Counted from the stretch's first letter, positions 48,001 through 60,510 are shown. The stretch is 64,000 nucleotides of DNA from Rotaria sp. Silwood1 (GCA_905250075.1 CAJNOP010000854.1:1-64000), one strand, 5' to 3'. The notes: generated by a model not told the origin, from the letters alone. Translations and numbers: made by a program.

Positions 48001-49348
48001 TTTTTAGAAAATCCACTTGTCCTATTTTCTAAATACACCAAAGTATGTTCATGTAGTTAATTTTTTTCTTTTGAATAACGATATTTGTATGCAGTAGATA
48101 AATAACAGAAAGTGTCTATTAATAAAATGATGCGAACTCGTTCGTTTTTCACTACATCTTAGAGTATGATAACGATCAGCTTTTCTTTAATTATTATCGA
48201 AATTATGCTTACTAAGGTTATCTTAACAAAACATTAAAAGTATATTCTTTAGAAATTTTGCTTTTCTCATTTGTGTGACCAAACAGCAACTGTTAATTCT
48301 TGTCTGAATTACAGCTATTGCAAATAGTATGAACTAAACTACTTTTTATATTTTTCATGTGTAGAAGCATTCATGTCTTTTTCAACTTTTATGGGATTTT
48401 TCTTTTATCACCTTGTAACTTATCCGATTCTATTACCAGATATGAGCATGCTCAGAGTATGAAAGAAAGTATTGCAAATTGATAATATCGACGATAAGGA
48501 AATTTAATTTTGATATATCCTACCAGAACAGACATCACATCTTAAAACATTGTAGTGCTGTAGAAAAATTTTATTAAACCATCATAGTGTTTTTCAAATT
48601 TTAAAACTGTGAAATATCACTAGAGATTCTAAACGTCAAACGAAAATTCAGAAAAATTTGCTCCCTTAGGATTCTAGCAGATGTAGAAGTACGTTTTCAT
48701 CTCTCTGCCTGCGTCGATCCTCAAACCCTCATCTTACATGCGAACCCTCCTATATAAATACTCGTATCCACACCGAGATAAAATAGAGAAAGAAAAAGAA
48801 ATATAAAAATGGTGACGGACCTCTTCAATGCAGTGTTTCGCATCACATCCATAAAAATAGAGAGAAAGAAATAAAGAAGGGCCGGAATGTACTCGTATAA
48901 AATGCTTCGCTTCTTTAAAAAAAGGTAAACTCGCGCATAGTAACGTTAATAATATGCCGCACACTACGTGAAGTCTCAAAAATGAATCGATATTTCTTTT
49001 TGTTGAAATTGAAAGTGGCAAAAATTAAATAATTCATTGAAATGAGATGAAGAAAGAAAATTTGATCCGTCCTAGCGATGCATTTATAAACTATGTATAA
49101 TTAACATCGAATCCGAAGGATAACATTACAATATAAGTATAGAATTGAATTTATTCAGCAATATTTCATATCTTTTGATTATTCTCATTGATCACATTAG
49201 TTCTAATGTTCATCTTTTCAATTATTCGCATATATAATTTGAATGAATCTTTAAGTATAGATCAACTTGGTTTTCTGTTACATAAATGATTGTGAAAGAT
49301 CAAGAGACTAGTATTACACTTCTGTGAAATAGATCTGCTAATGAAAGA
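45037..49348. other. Gene-poor accessory region, 4.3 kb
   Basis: No intact gene was found. It includes a 30-bp tandem repeat at 47201-47290. Frames on the minus strand at 47729-47920 and 48734-49021 have no recognised domain. The sequence has fewer homopolymers and slightly more balanced composition than the left deserts, which fits decayed coding or transposon DNA. Confidence 0.45.
47201..47290. repeat. Three-copy 30-bp tandem repeat
   Basis: Three consecutive 30-bp units share AAACC(T)TTTC-AGGTTTCG and then a variable A-rich part (47201, 47231, 47261). The third copy is the most diverged. Weak further similarity extends upstream (GGTTCGAGTTTCG, about 47176). Function is unknown. Confidence 0.5.
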
Positions 49349-49639
49349 TTACATTTTTCTAGTAATATTCCTCAACAGTAAGATAATGTCCTCAGATATC
49401 AATAAACCAGATAATATCGTTTCTTCACTAAAATGCTCCCTTGAAGATGAGAGAAACATTAATCTACGAAAAGCATCAAAAATTACCGCATATCGAGGAT
49501 AGGTATCAGTAATCATGTTGAGTCTGTTGCAAACAATGCGGACTAAACATAAAATTGTGAAGTCGTCAAGATGATCCAGTATGCGGTACACAAGATCAAC
49601 AGGTATAGTCAACATTGAGCAAGGAACCTGATAGGCCAT
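49349..49639 (-). CDS. Short F-box protein
   Basis: The ORF encodes 96 aa starting MAYQVPCSML. Residues 11-50 read TIPVDLVYRILDHLDD, then LCLVRIVCNRLNMI. This is an F-box: Pro near the start, L-x2-I-L-x2-L in the first helix, V-C-x2-L in the second. F-box proteins bind Skp1 and deliver substrates to SCF ubiquitin ligases. The substrate-binding part (LRR, NHL or WD) is missing, so the gene is truncated or continues in exons I could not find. F-boxes of this wording are abundant in rotifer genomes as I know them, but I cannot verify the closest relatives here. Confidence 0.55.
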   Translation of the reverse strand: MAYQVPCSMLTIPVDLVYRILDHLDDFTILCLVRIVCNRLNMITDTYPRYAVIFDAFRRLMFLSSSREHFSEETILSGLLISEDIILLLRNITRKM

Positions 49640-51058
49640 AAAAGTTGAATATCTTTCGACTATTGCGCGGTTTTGAAATGAATGATTACTGAAATTTTTT
49701 GCATTCTTATCAATATCTATAAAGAAAATAAATAACCGACTGTCGTTACCATTTCGTAAGTTTTTCTCAACGAAGAGAACAGAAAAATTCTTTCATATAC
49801 GTCGTGAATTGTGGCAACAAAGAAAACAGAGATCGCATGTAGAAGATTGGGTGTGAATGTTGTTACAGGCATGTTGTTCACATACCTTCACATCGCTTCA
49901 GCTGTTACTGTTCATTTTCTCTCTGTTCGTCCTTGGCATTCGTTTCTTGTCTCTGTTCTGTTTTCGTTCTCTTTGTTTACATTCTTTGATTCTTTTTTTC
50001 CCTCATCGCGATACTTTCTATCTTGGGTCATCATTCGAAATAAAACCGAACTAAGAGAAAGAAGCACAGGAACTTCTAATAACTGTGCAAAAGAATAAAA
50101 TTATGAGAGACACCGATAGTAACAACAAGGTTATATCCATACCAACTCAAAATACTCAGAGTGTACTATTTGTCACGACACACTACTTGAGAGTGTGGGT
50201 ATGATTTTATCGTATCTCTTCATCTGCACGCACACCCACACCCACGCTTATTCTTTTTCATCTTTTTTACTCATGGTTTTTGTTTTTAATTTAATCTTCT
50301 TATTATTACAATCATTACGTTGTTTCGCAAAAGCCTATTTTACATATTCATAATATCTACAAAAAATTTCACGCACTCTTATATACGTTAATCTATTCAC
50401 AAGCAATCTTGTTGACTATTTTTTTAAAATAAAACTGGAACTGTTTTGAAAAAAAAACTCTAAGCATTTTGACGCCTGTCATTATCAATTGCGATGGTCT
50501 GCAATTCGGACTTGTCTGTTATGCGAATCTGCGTTCCTAAGTGTTAGTAATGAAGAAACAGAGAGAACGGAGCCGAAAAATCTTGCTCGTAAACGTATAT
50601 TCTCCATTTTCTTCAAGAATATATGTCAGTTCCACAAAATACAAGCATGCAATCATTCGATTCAAATGATTTCATTAAAAAAAAATTGAAATTATTTTTA
50701 TTTCATTCATAGATTTCAGTTGTGTTCATGACAAAAAACAATATATTCCGAAAAAGTGTAAGGTTTCACTACTGCTGTTGAAAGGTACTGATCGAAAAAA
50801 AATCATTTTTTTTTGTTTCTAACTGAGCTGTACGTTTTATGAAGACCAGGGGTAGTCACTTGATAAATGACGCAGCAATTCGTTTCTGCTTGTTCAAAAT
50901 GCACCTAATTATGCATCGAATGAAACAAAATCAATGTTGCACTTTTATTTTTGTTGCTGTTACAATTCTACGGTCTGCTTACTAAGATAGCCGTTGCTAT
51001 GAAACATGTTTCTTCGGGTTTCACTGTATAATTAAAGAAAAATAATAAAGGTACTTTT
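49640..51058. other. Intergenic region with small telomere-like foldback
   Basis: At 50191-50247 GAGTGTGGGTATG is followed 22 bases later by CACACCCACACCCACGC, a short version of the G/C foldbacks at 42-43.5 kb. An open plus-strand frame at 49811-50098 is hydrophobic but has no recognised domain and may be chance. The remainder shows nothing definite. Confidence 0.4.
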
Positions 51059-51133
51059 TTGTTTTTGATAAAAAACAGTATAAAAGCTCCTCTTTCACCT
51101 AGAAGAACTCTCGACATCAATCTGAGATTGAAA

Positions 51134-52944
51134 ATGACTAGTGCTTTTCTTCTCTTTCTGCTTTACATACCAGTGATTTATGGTACAGCCAGTAATTCCC
51201 TGTCTGATTGCAATGCAGTAGCTGCCAAGTTTGACACAACATGTGGTGGAATAGCTGCTTCATCAGTTACAGCTATGACAGGAGTAAATGTAACTTGTAG
51301 CTCAGGTTTTACGAGTACGACATGTCCTGGTACCTATTCTGGTAGTGTATGCGTTTTTTCACATAAACTCTGTGTTACATGTTCTGGAAGTTCACCAGTC
51401 ACTATTCGTGTTCAGTCCAACGGATTACCACGATATTGTCCGAACGTTCCTGTTACTCTCGTCGGTACGACTATTGATTTTACTGTTAATTTCAATCCGG
51501 ATGTGAATATTAATTCCCCAGTACATAATCCATCATCAGCATCAGCATTGTATGGGATCGTTTGCAACATTAGCAGCCAAATGACTGTCCCATCTGTATC
51601 AAATTTTGTTTTGAATTCAGGTTCAGCATCAGTATCAACACTTGCTGGTGTCAGCATTGATGGAGTATCCATCGAAAATGTCAATAGTGCAAATAATGTG
51701 GATCCTTTTTATCCACCAGATGTTACGTTAACTGAAAGGGTAGATGCATGTTTAGGACATCCAAACTTTCAGAGTGTGTACCATTATCATATGGCATCAG
51801 GATGCGCAGTGAATCGACCTTCGGGTAGTATTTCTTCGTGTACTGGTACAACTGCCTGTAATACAAATGTTTCTAATTATGGGATTTCATTATTCAATAA
51901 CAACCGCAACCTAACAGTGATTGGAGTTGCCAAAGATGGACATGTAATCTACGGACCATATTATTCGTCAGGCTCCGAGGTAAATGACATGTCTTTGTTT
52001 TTACAATAGCTGCATTTCGATCAAAGTAATGGATGAAAAACCAATATGGAGAGCTGTGGGTCCTCCCGGATTCACACCCAGTTGGAAATAGGATCCAGCG
52101 GAATTTGTGCTCGGATCCAAAGTTTTATTTTTTACGTCGTATATGAATCTGACGGTGTCTATAGTTTTATTTGTTTTTCAGAACTGCGTTCGGTACAATT
52201 ACAGTTGGATGTTGAACTTACTGCTCTTTCGATGAGAAATACAGCTACGAGATGTTACTTTACGGTGGATTTTTTGTCATTCAGTAGGGAATAAATAGCT
52301 AAAATGTTGATCCTTGACTAGCTCATGTACACAGGATGTATCAAACGTTGAAGGTAAAAACTTCGGGTTTGGATCTAGACGCCGTCTAGTTTGGGTTGGA
52401 ACAAGGTCCAATTATTCTAATTTTCTTCAGCTATGAGTAGGGTACAGGTTCAAAGTTTGGTCCGCGTCCCAACACGTAAAAACGCAATTATTTGAACAGT
52501 TCCATGTAGCAGTAATAGTCAGGAAAAAATTAAAACATCTATATATCAATTTAGGTAACAACAGGTTTCGATATCTGCAATGGTGTGTTTTATGATACAA
52601 TTGGCAATTATGCTTATTTCGCAACACGAACATTTCCATACATTACTGGATGCTTTGGACCCGGAAATTATCCTAACTTTTTTCCGAACTGCACGACTAA
52701 CTCACCGTCCGCTTATGCTCAGTTGACTTTTAGCACTGCTACAACGACAACAACCACTACTACTACAACAAAAACGACCACAAGCGCTACGACTGCTATT
52801 ACTAGCGCCACGACAATCACTGTCGCCGCAAAAAATAGCGGTGGAAGTTTATTTGCAATCTGGGCAAGACTGAGTCAGCTTCTGCATGTTTTTGGTTCTA
52901 CTCTCATTATGCAAGTAATAGCAACTCAACTTCTTGAACACTGA
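51134..52944 (+). CDS. Secreted YHYH-domain protein with Thr-rich stalk
   Basis: Two exons, 51134-51979 and 52555-52944, join in phase 0 and encode 411 aa. I chose the ATG at 51134 because it opens on a signal peptide (MTSAFLLFLLYIPVIYG); an in-frame ATG lies at 51059. About 100 Cys/Ser/Thr-rich residues precede the YHYH domain. The domain shows CLGHPNFQSVYHYHMASGC, then VIGVAKDGHVIYGPY, and across the splice DICNGVFYD, then FPYITGCFGPGN. YHYH proteins are known mainly from bacteria, algae and some marine invertebrates; their function is not established. After the domain comes a poly-Thr linker (T11, KTTT) and a hydrophobic C-terminus, which suggests a GPI anchor and a cell-surface location. 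The 575-bp intron is long for this genome. Codon use is less AT-biased than in the core genes, which fits (but does not prove) acquisition from outside. Confidence 0.82.
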
Positions 52945-53723
52945 TCAAAAATTGACATGTTTTAAGAATCCTTTGAACACTTTCATCCATGTTTTTTTTA
53001 CGTTGTTGAGTCTTCGTTTTTTACCAAACCCATCATACATTCTACAGATTCATTCCCTCTTATATTATTTTTTTTTCAATAAACAAATCTCTAGTTTCAA
53101 GTAAATTTCGGACGATTCTGCAACAGTCAGCTATACTCTCGAGCGCAGTATCTTTTTTCGCTAGTTCCATGTTTCATCTCTTTATGTAACGAGTCGTGTG
53201 ATCCTTTTCTCATTATTTTGAACTTTTAAGCTAATAACTGTAAAACTTGAAAATCTATTGTTTCTCATTCAGGATAGTTTTTCAAATAATATAAGAGCAC
53301 ATTTGCTTGCTTCTTTAGTGGCTCTTAAGTTTTTCTCTATTATTTGAGTGAACTCATGGGAACATGACATCCCTGGATGAATCTCAATAAATTGCTCTGA
53401 TTTCTCGAGTTACGTAATAACGATCATATATACATACAGTCATGTGTGGAATCCAATAAACAAGATCTTGCAGCACGATACAATGTTTTAAACTATCGAA
53501 AAAGAATGATCTGTAACCAAAATCAATGGAATATCATTAGTATACTTCTTTCATGGATAAATACTTTAATCTGCATCAATACATCTATATTACTTTGAGT
53601 TATACGATTTAATCGAAAGAGTTATTTAAATGTAAAATAATAAAAAATTTAAAAACCAAATTGTGAAGAAGAAGCAAGAAAGAAAATACAGAAATACTAT
53701 CTATCATTCGAGCAGCACACATA
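52945..53723. other. Intergenic region
   Basis: It lies between the convergent YHYH gene and the hydroxylase gene. An AATAAA-type signal is near 53079-53084. No ORF or repeat is recognised. Confidence 0.5.
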
Positions 53724-54922
53724 TTACACTGATTTCGAGTTCATCCAAAAGTTCCAGTGTAATAAAATGCGATAGTCTGGCTTCTCGACTTTGTCGTAAT
53801 GCTCACGTGTACGATAACCTTGCGCATATTGACATTTGACACAAAAACATTTCTCATTTGGATAAATACTGCCGAAGAGTTGATCCCATATTTTGAAAAA
53901 GAAGCCAGTATGGTAAGGTTTATTTCTAGTAGAGACAGCATGATGTAAGTAGTGCTGGAAAGAAGTGTTGAGCACAGGATGATGAGCATCTGGATATGAA
54001 AATTCATGACCCCAATGAAGATAAACACCATAACCGTAGAAAAAGATAGCAAACTAAAGGAGAAAAATCTACTGATATTATATCGTCGAATCATGTTATC
54101 AACATCTGATTGAAGTATGAAACCATTAATCTTTAGTCACTGACAGTGTTTGAAGATCTTATCGTAATGATCTCATTATTTTTACACATTACATCAGTCT
54201 TGTTTGTTATTCAAAATGCTAGAGAAAATCTTCAAAGAAAATCAGAAAAAATTACCCTTGAAGAAATCATATCAGAATACTACATTTACTTTTGTCTATT
54301 TCTTAAAAACATCAGTTCTTATTTGTTTTACTTATTTACTTACCTGAAAGAATAGTAGATCCATATTAATTGGAATCAATGCTGGTATCAAGACTAATGG
54401 TGATGCTCCAACAAGCTGATCAATATAATCTTCTGCTATGACAGAAAATGGTGTTGGATTAAGAAATTGATGGTGAGATTTATGTATATTCCAGAGCATA
54501 TCAATAGTGTGTCCCATTCGATGATACAAAAACTCAAAAAAGTCTGTTGATAACCAAGCAATAAAAAAACTAACCACCAAATATCCCCAGCCATATTCGC
54601 CAACACCACAGTAACCTTTGAGCTGGTTTTTGCTCATTAAATATAACGTTAACGCTGGACAAAATGTACCTGCTAGAATACCTTTCACCATCAAAATTAT
54701 TTCCATACGAACACTATTTGGAGATGGATACTTTGGATTTGATTTCTGTAGCCACTTTTCATAGGTGACTTTTACATAAGAATAATAGAAAATGGCACTT
54801 GATAGAAGCATTAAAACACTGAAAGCAATTATACTGAGTATAAACCATGTCAATAAGAAATTATTACCAAACCAATGGCTAATTTCGCACAGCATGCTGC
54901 TGCTAGAAGAACAACAATACAA
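53724..54922 (-). CDS. Fatty-acid hydroxylase / sterol desaturase superfamily membrane enzyme
   Basis: Exons 54922-54344 and 54053-53724, phase 0, encode 302 aa. All three diiron histidine clusters are present: HRMGH (HX3H), HKSHH (HX2HH), and HYLHH (HX2HH) followed by NKPYHTGFFFKIWDQLFGS. There are four or five hydrophobic spans (for example FLLTWFILSIIAFSVLML; YLVVSFFIAWLS). The enzyme should be an ER membrane O2-dependent oxidase of a sterol or fatty acyl chain. The block NPTPFSVIAEDYIDQL with PINMDLLF points to a subgroup distinct from the classic C-5 and C-4 sterol enzymes; the substrate is unknown. A second ATG at 54895 is an equally possible start. The frame and catalytic residues are intact, so it is probably functional. 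Its position in the accessory segment makes foreign origin worth testing. Confidence 0.85.
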
Positions 54923-57546
54923 AATAGACAGTCAACGTCTTTTTTACCTACTTATCACAGCAATGGTGATAAGAAAACGTGATATGTTGTTATTCTAAAG
55001 AAATAAGTCTACAAAGAATCATTTTCTATAAACTATTAGACGTAGTATATTCAGACCATAAAAATCTAGTGATTTAGCGACTAAATGAGAATAATGATTT
55101 TTGAGATGAACGTCTAACAAATTGATTTTTGATTGATAAACTCGATGTGATCGTATATATGAACTAATTAAACAGTTTTGTAACCAAAGAGCTTGTCATG
55201 AAAAATGTTCACCTATAAAATTTGATTGCAACTTACATTTTTCTTGATAATTTCTCAAACTAAATACACTCTTATACACTTCGATCATGTATGGACAGTT
55301 GCTTGCGTCAGTTACGGTTAACATCAATAATTTCTCGTTCGTCTATTGTCCAACCATTCAAAAACCAGCATGTGTCCGCTTTAGATGATAATTTAAAAGA
55401 AATAAATAGATGACTCCATATGCCAGACAAATTTCAAAAAAAGCATATTTCATGAAAACTGGTTAAATATACTCAGTCATAACGATTTCAATCTCCGTTT
55501 CTTGAGACACAACTGAATCAAGTACCTAACCGATACTAAAAGTTGAATCTTTCTATATATATAGACATATGTCACAAGAAAAAAAACTTGTTACTTTCTG
55601 ACGATGAAGGTTATGTCTGTATAAGTGAAATAGATAGAATGAAGAGAAGATCTATTCGTGTACCTTAAAAATAGTTCAATCATTCTCATCTACTGATGTA
55701 TATTATAGTAAATATTAAACAAGTCAATTAATTTCGTTTTGAGTGAATGGATGTCGATGCGGATTTTCGCTTTACAAATATTCTCCTCATCGATTTCAAT
55801 TTGTCAGCTTTTGCAAACTCAAATGAAAATGAAATGATTCAGTGAACATTCGGAAGTTCTGCAGTATTTTGTAACATATTCCCTTCAATTAATATTAAAG
55901 TCAAAAACGGAACTTAACTGAAGTTTTTCTTAGAAAATTGCTTTTCTAGCTAAATTTTATAAGTACCAGAAAGAATGAATGACTTGATAAGGCGAGGATC
56001 AATCGAACAAGAAATATTTATTAAGTCTCGTTTTGAAATCGATTCGAAATTACGAACCTTTCTTTTATACCTATTAACAGTTTTCCTTAATCTTTGACAT
56101 GTATATCGAAATGAAAATAGTAATACAGATTGGCCGACATACATATTTTTGGAATATAATGAATGCAATATGACAAATAGTACTAGAGAAGACCAAAAAA
56201 AAAAGAAAATGTTAGTATAATAATAGATACAACAACATGAAAAACGAATACTTATTTACACCTTGCACACTTACATCCATCCAAGCAGTTTCTTCGAAAA
56301 TTTAAAAAGAAATCATGCCTATACTATGATTCGATCATATAAAGGTGACCCCTATCGATGCGCGTAACTGCTATCGACCCTTTACATTCAAGTAATAGAC
56401 TTTTAAAATGTATTCAAAAGTTCAGAAAAATCGACAGATATATGAATATCTTCGAATAAACAATGTTGATTCTAGATAAATTTTTGAAACCATTCAAATC
56501 TCTTACTAGAAATGTTACTTATTAGAATTGTGCAATACTTACACAGTGGAGAATTGAGCAATACTGCGTGTATAAGAGATTTAGTTTCTTTCTGAATAAG
56601 AATTGCATTTTGTTTGTTATTGTGTATACGCATTTCATCAATTGAATACGAAACCATTTCAGTCAAGTTTAAAAGACCAATATCAAATATTTTCGAAGCA
56701 TTGTTCAGCATTGAAGTTTCATCTTACTCAAACTTCTCGTTGATGGCAAAATATCAGGTGTGATTTGAATTTTTTTTTTCTTTCAGCTTCCATGATTTTC
56801 AAGTTTTCATAGGCTGTACGTTTTACTGTTTTCATGTAATCACCTTTTTCTGTTACCAATAGCTCGCTCATGTCTCTGTAATATGATAAAAGAAATACAT
56901 TTTGAGAATATCTTGTCTGGTAGATGGAGATTATCTATTATACTCTGTGAAACTAATTCTAAGACATTTTAGCTGTTGTATGTATTATAATAAATTTGGA
57001 AAAATTTTGTGAAAAATTGAGTACATATTGAGTTATATAAATAGAAAAAAATTCTATGATTGTTTGAGAGGATGGCTTGGATACAACATGTCTCAGTTTC
57101 AATATCAGCTCCTTATGCTATATCTCTTATAGACAATATTGGCTAAATAATTGAATTCTCAATGGAAAAAGTAATACGTTAGATAGAATTTGAAATAACT
57201 CAATTTTTCACAATGAACACAGCGCTTTGGGAGACAAACATTAACCTCACTCATTTTTTCATGTTGCAGTTTTCAACATAGACTCAATTCGAAAGTCCTA
57301 ACTTCGTTGTAATGTTTCCATACTTATGAAGTATATCGACTTCGAATTTTTTATATTGTCTAAGCTTTGTAAAAATCTGAATATAGAATCAGAAGACATT
57401 AAAGTAGTGATGATGTTCTATTAGGAAATGACAGACGAATATTTTGACATTCATAGTCGACAATAATGCAGAGATCTCTTTCGATGAACCAACAATTCAT
57501 ATAATTAATAATTGGAGATCTCATTTTTATACGATCATTTTTCTAG
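54923..57546. other. Intergenic region upstream of the eRF1-like gene
   Basis: I looked for an eRF1 N domain (NIKS and YxCxxxF motifs) in this 2.6 kb and found no matching frame on the plus strand. Minus-strand frames at 55950-56168 and 56472-56711 have no recognised domain. The rest is AT-rich and featureless. Confidence 0.5.
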
Positions 57547-57567
57547 GCTGCAGAACAAGGATTACAT

Positions 57568-58753
57568 ATGGATGATTCTCGATTTGGTTTCATTATTATG
57601 GATACGAATGAAGCTTTGTTTGGCGTATTACATGGCAATGTTCGAGATGTAACTATGAAATTTTCAGTTAATTTACCAAAAAAGCGTAGACATGGTGGTG
57701 CAAGCTCAATTCGATTTGCCCGACTTCGAATAGAAAAACGACGAAACTACATACGAAAAGTATCTGAAACGGCTGTACAATGCTTCATTACTGATGATAA
57801 AGTAAATGTTGATGGAATCATACTCGCAAATGTAGCCGACTTCAATAGTGAACTTCATCAAACTGATGTGTTTGATCCCGTTAGTTGTATTTTTTCTTTT
57901 ACAATTCTTACTAACATTGAGATGTATGTTTCAAGCGTATTCAAGCAAAAATTCTCCAGCAAGTCACTATTATCTATGGTGGTGAGATTGGTTTCAATCA
58001 AGCGATCGAATTAGCTAGTGAAACGCTTGGAAACATCAAGTTTATACAAGGGAACAAAATTCTTTGTAAGTTTTATTCTGTATTAGGTTGAATCTCAATA
58101 TTAAAAAATCCTTTTGTAGCTCAGTATTTTGATGAAGTATGTAAAGATTCCGGCCAATATTGCTGCGGTCTAGAAGATACACTGAAAAAACTGGAAATAG
58201 GTGATATAGAAACGTTGATCATTTGGGAAAATTTCGATGTAACGCGTTATATTTTACGTAATAATCAAACAGAAGAAATGAAAACTCTCTATTTACGGTC
58301 TAATCAAGAAAAGGAAAAATCTTATTTTCAAGATAAAGATACAGGCATGGAACTGGAACAAGTTGAACAAATACGATTAGTGGATTGGTTTGTCAATAAT
58401 TACAAAAAATTTGGTAAGAGAAAATTAACCATTGAAATATCTTTCTTTTCATTAAAATGTTCTTTTGATGAGGTATCAAACTCGAAATCGTAACAGACAA
58501 GAGTCAAGAAGGTTCGCAGTTTGTACATGGTTTTGATGGTATTGGAGGTTTGTTATTATTCGATATGGTTTTCTTTTTCACTTGTTATTCATGCATCTCA
58601 TAGGTATTCTCAATCACAAAGTAGATAAAAGAGTTTCAACTGATGAAAAAATCCTGGAACAGTTTGACTTTAGTGAGTAGCAAGAACAAAGAAAATCATT
58701 TTCTTTTCATGTTTGTTTTAGATGATGACAGTTATGGATTCTTCCTCGATTAA
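57568..58753 (+). CDS. eRF1 paralogue lacking the N domain, GGQ changed to GGA
   Basis: Exons (57547)57568-57879, 57936-58065, 58120-58413, 58473-58547, 58604-58672 and 58722-58753 stay in frame from the acceptor at 57545-57546 to the stop. From the ATG they give 303 aa, against about 437 for eRF1. The middle domain ([57 protein letters not shown]) and C domain ([62 protein letters not shown]) are complete, with an acidic end ([12 protein letters not shown]). eRF1 releases the peptide at stop codons: its N domain reads the codon, and the Gln of GGQ drives hydrolysis. Here the loop reads [10 protein letters not shown], with Ala (GCA, 57700-57702) in place of Gln, and no N domain is found upstream. 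Release activity is therefore not expected; eRF3 binding through the C domain could remain. Introns are retained, so it is not a retrocopy. It could be an evolving paralogue or a recent 5'-truncated pseudogene. Confidence 0.88.
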
Positions 58754-59973
58754 TCTAAAGTTTTCCTTCATTTTCTACTACATTCCATTTGTACTTTTCT
58801 TTAAATGGCTTCGATACTTTGATTTCTTCTATTCTAAATATATTATTATTGCCTTGATTTTTTCTTACTCATGAACATAGTAGGATAAGAAAAACGAGAG
58901 TATGGATGTGGATGTTGTGGTTTAAGAGGAGAAACACACTTACATTCTCGCTTCATATCGATCGCCTAAAGACTTGAGTGTATGAACAGAGTATGAGTGT
59001 GTCTACAGATGTGTCTCACCGACACATTCACACTTTTTTCTAACAAAAAACAAATGTAAAGAGCGCCTTAGCATCCGCGAACGATAGAGGAAAATGTTTG
59101 TTCACTCACGGAAACAAAAATAGAATGCTTTATCACCAACTAAACATGTACTGTAATTTTTGTTGGTCGTGGAAAGTTCTAATGATGCAAAAATGGCGAA
59201 TAAACTTTGTTGTTCACAAGATTATCAGTATAGAGACTGTAATGTTTCTCTGAGTATAGTTGAGAAGATAAAAGTTTACGGTTAAGTTCAGGTATTCAAT
59301 GATTTGTACTGCATTGATAAGTTTTGACATCAAACCAAAAATATCTGTGTATTTGTTTGTGATCATTTTTTGCCACAAAGAAAGAAGAGACTTGTTTGTA
59401 CAGAGTTTTTCATGATAATATTTTCATTTATATTAACAGAAGTCGAAATACAAAGATGAATATGTCTGATTTTATTTTCGTCGAACAGTCGAAAGAAAAG
59501 TACGTGTGGACATACGTGTTTTACCATGAGATATTCTTCATTCGGCTAGTCGTGCAATTTTTTGATAAAGTCTCGATACAAAGTAATATAAAAGTGATGA
59601 AAAAGAAATATTGTTCGCAAGAGTCGAGTTTTTCGAAAAAATCTTGAAAGATTACAACTAGTTCGAACTCAAACATGAAGATGCAACTCATTAGATATAG
59701 TATCTTTGACATCTATCATACATTTGTTGCATATCATTCAGTAATCTAGACCTACTCTTACATTAGTTATTTGGCATAATAGAACTGGAAATGAGAATCG
59801 GAATGTGGAAGAAAAACATGTAGAAGAAGCAATGTATCTATAAACTATAGTCTCACTGCTCAATAGAAAACAACAGATTCTTATGAAACCTATCATATCA
59901 TGTTAATCCTCTTTGTGTTTACATTTAAAAAATAACATTTTCTGATTCATTCCACACATTTTTCATCTTTTAT

Positions 59974-60510
59974 GTGAGTAAGTCTTTATTTCGTTCTCTC
60001 TTTCAATTATTTCACAATCATGTGCTCTTTGCGATGTTGTCATATATCGTGTATATGACAATGTGTGACATCACTTTTCTATTACTGAACCATAGTAAGA
60101 AATCTGCTCAAACCCATCATCTTATTGAAAGACGAGACGTATGTATGAACAGTTTCTAGCTGCTTTGACATTTGTTACTATTGCCAGCTTTCTCTACTCA
60201 GACTTTACATAATATGTTATCGAACCACTTCTCGATCCAGGCGTTGGCCGTTTATTCGTCTTTGGTTCAGTTTGAATTCTTGTGGTTGCTGCTCCTGTAA
60301 ATCAACGAATATATTGTGTTGTCAATGTTTCAAAGTTATTCACATTATAGGAGCGCCACAAGATTTCTGATGAAGCTATCGTGTTGGGTGCTTTTTTGAT
60401 CATCCTGTTTGCTATACTGATCGCTTCTCTCTTCGTGAGCATCTTACAATATGTGATAGGAAAGTCTTTTATATGGCACTCTCAAGGCATATTTCAGCCA
60501 TCGTAATTGT
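59974..60510 (+). pseudogene. Decayed multipass-membrane protein gene
   Basis: Coding-like sequence runs from about 59974 (hydrophobic YIVYMTMCDITFLLL, then a charged HHLIERRD). It continues after about 60160 (LTFVTIASFLYSDF, then IEPLLDPGVGRLFVFGSV). A plausible intron (60297-60350) follows, and then ISDEAIVLGAFLIILFAILI, ending IFQPS. In-frame TAA and TGA break the second part, and the join between the first two parts would need an impossibly short intron. It resembles the remnant at 15.6-17.1 kb in general type only. The family is not recognised. Confidence 0.35.

Noticed and set aside
49811..50098. Hydrophobic plus-strand ORF
   Set aside because: No recognised domain, irregular composition, and no splice context; listed only within the intergenic description.
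52046..52294. ORF inside the YHYH gene intron
   Set aside because: The domain reads through perfectly when 51979 is joined to 52555, and the ORF shows no domain or continuation of YHYH.
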